From Leifsonia virtsii (GTDB taxonomy: Bacteria > Actinomycetota > Actinomycetes > Actinomycetales > Microbacteriaceae): 64,000 nucleotides of DNA. The notes below the pieces were generated by a model that saw only the letters and a program-made list of their open reading frames with translations, made no database searches and was not told the DNA's origin. Position 1 is the stretch's first letter. Every line of letters begins with the position of its first letter. Positions 62,921-64,000 of this stretch are shown here, one piece after another. The position numbers were made by a program, and so were the translations under genes. Location: positions 744,001 through 808,000 of the forward strand of contig NZ_JAROCB010000002.1 in assembly GCF_030433675.1 (NCBI RefSeq), read 5' to 3'.

Positions 62921-64000
62921 ATGAGCAACGACGCTCGGGGCCGGTCCCGCCGGCTCACCCGCACCACGACCGTCGCCGCAGTGGCGACCGCCGCGCTGCT
63001 CGCCATGGCGGGCTGCGCAGGCACGTCCGGTGGCGGCGACTCGAACGGGAAGGTCCAGCTGACCTTCTCGCAGTGGTGGGCTCCGGAGATGCCCTCCGGT
63101 GCGCTGCAGGGCCTGATCGACGACTTCGAGAAGGAGAACCCCAAGATCTCGGTGAAGCTGATCAGCGCGCCGTTCCAGTCGCTGCAGACCCAGACCATCT
63201 CGCAGGCCGCCTCCGGCACGCTCCCGGACGTCGTCGGCCTCGACGGGGCTTGGGTGAACCCGCTCTACAAGCAGGGAGCTCTGCTGAACCTCAGCGACGC
63301 GATGAAGAAGGCGAAGTACGACCCGTCGGAGCTCGCCAGCCAGGTCGGCTACTCGGGCTCGACGTACATGATCCCGGTCGTCAACTTCGTGTACCCGCTC
63401 TTCACCAACGACGCCATCCTGCAGAAGGCCGGGATCTCGACGCCGCCGTCGAACTGGTCGGAGTTCGAGGACGACGCCAAGAAGATCTCGGCCGCGGGCG
63501 ACGCGAAGGGCTGGGTCGTCCCGCTCGGCACGACCAACCCCAACGGCGTGCAGAACGACATCCTCTCCTGGGCGTGGGCCTCCGGCGGATCGATGCTGAA
63601 GGACGGCAAGCCCGACCTGACGAACAACTCCGACGTCTCGGGCGCGGTCGACATGGTCAAGAGCCTCATCCAGGCCAACGCGGTGCTCCCCGGCGCGAAC
63701 GCGCTGCAGGAGACCGACAAGGTCGAGAACTTCATCAACGGCCGCGTCGGGATGATGGTCGACTCCCTCGCCCACATCACCACCATCACCAAGGGCAACC
63801 CCAACCTGAAGTTCACGGTCTCGGCGCAGCCGGCGAAGGACGGCTACTCGGGCGAGCGCGGCATCCTCACCGCCTCGTGGGGCATCGGCGTCTCGGCCAA
63901 GTCCGCCCACCCCGCGGAGGCGTGGAAGCTCGTGCAGTACCTGATGAGCGAGAAGGCGAACGCGAAGCTGTCGACCCTCGCCAACGGGTTCCCCGGCAAC
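62921..64000 (+). CDS. Sugar ABC transporter substrate-binding lipoprotein, 5' part
   Basis: The gene is cut by the right edge; 360 codons are present and no stop is reached. A lipoprotein signal (TVAAVATAALLAMAGC, lipobox MAGC) is followed by a family 1 extracellular solute-binding protein: VQLTFSQWWAPEMPSGALQG, TISQAASGTLPDVVGLDGAW and FINGRVGMMVDS fit carbohydrate-binding proteins. It should deliver a sugar to permeases encoded beyond the window. AGGAGA precedes ATG 62921. Control by the divergent DeoR regulator is likely. Confidence 0.92.
   Translation, partial: MSNDARGRSRRLTRTTTVAAVATAALLAMAGCAGTSGGGDSNGKVQLTFSQWWAPEMPSGALQGLIDDFEKENPKISVKLISAPFQSLQTQTISQAASGTLPDVVGLDGAWVNPLYKQGALLNLSDAMKKAKYDPSELASQVGYSGSTYMIPVVNFVYPLFTNDAILQKAGISTPPSNWSEFEDDAKKISAAGDAKGWVVPLGTTNPNGVQNDILSWAWASGGSMLKDGKPDLTNNSDVSGAVDMVKSLIQANAVLPGANALQETDKVENFINGRVGMMVDSLAHITTITKGNPNLKFTVSAQPAKDGYSGERGILTASWGIGVSAKSAHPAEAWKLVQYLMSEKANAKLSTLANGFPGN

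Overview
This is a high-GC window with Shine-Dalgarno-led and leaderless genes mixed on both strands. It looks like chromosomal DNA of a high-GC actinobacterium of the Microbacteriaceae, Leifsonia-like. That placement rests on gene content, order and protein sequence as I recognise them; no database search was run. There are about 60 protein genes. I see no tRNA, rRNA, insertion sequence, prophage or CRISPR array. Most of the window is core genome.

Layout. 1-6273: ribosomal/RNA polymerase genes (rpoA 3' end, rplQ, truA, rplM-rpsI), interrupted by a GNAT acetyltransferase and a divergent MmyB-type regulator/SDR pair. 6301-15591: cell-wall precursor, cofactor and t6A genes (glmM, two tandem XRE regulators, coaA, glmS-acpS-alr-tsaE, tsaB-rimI-tsaD). 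15714-19009: a Pro/Gln/Tyr-rich membrane protein, a SAM methyltransferase, groES under a CIRCE-like operator but with no groEL beside it, and rarD. 19093-31640: purine and central genes (guaB, an ABC-F ATPase, a MalY/PatB-type lyase, GuaB3, glpD, a KhtT/KhtU cation-proton antiporter, SURF1, DUF3817, guaA). 31712-40376: membrane and envelope proteins, a glycerophosphodiesterase, pcrA, FUSC, DUF2236 and a cell-surface protein with a sortase-like LAATG signal. 40609-48926: sucCD, a membrane protein, PerM/DUF6350, purN-purH and a Leu/Glu/Val-type dehydrogenase. 48951-58759: the more accessory part, with a membrane-fused dimethylargininase, a heterodimeric ABC exporter behind a long leader that encodes a 28-residue peptide, a PLP-barrel protein that lacks its lysine, a receiver-only protein with a LuxR-type regulator and histidine kinase, and a lipoprotein. 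58823-64000: an alkyltransferase-like protein, a GNAT, icd, then a sugar-type locus (SDR and DeoR regulator divergent from an ABC solute-binding lipoprotein cut by the window end).

Three things go beyond routine annotation. First, the exporter operon at 50562-54205 has a strong promoter, an approximately 280-nt leader, a well-placed short ORF ending in ARPYGR and several alternative hairpins, which is the layout expected of a ribosome-mediated attenuator. Second, four intergenic regions carry the same palindromic element of exactly 66 bp (7683, 26648, 50171, 58261). Third, many start codons lie 6-7 nt after a TANNNT hexamer, which indicates widespread leaderless transcription and was used here to choose several starts. 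Several proteins also lack a family-defining catalytic residue (GuaB3 Cys, PLP-barrel Lys, one ABC subunit's Glu, the alkyltransferase Cys).
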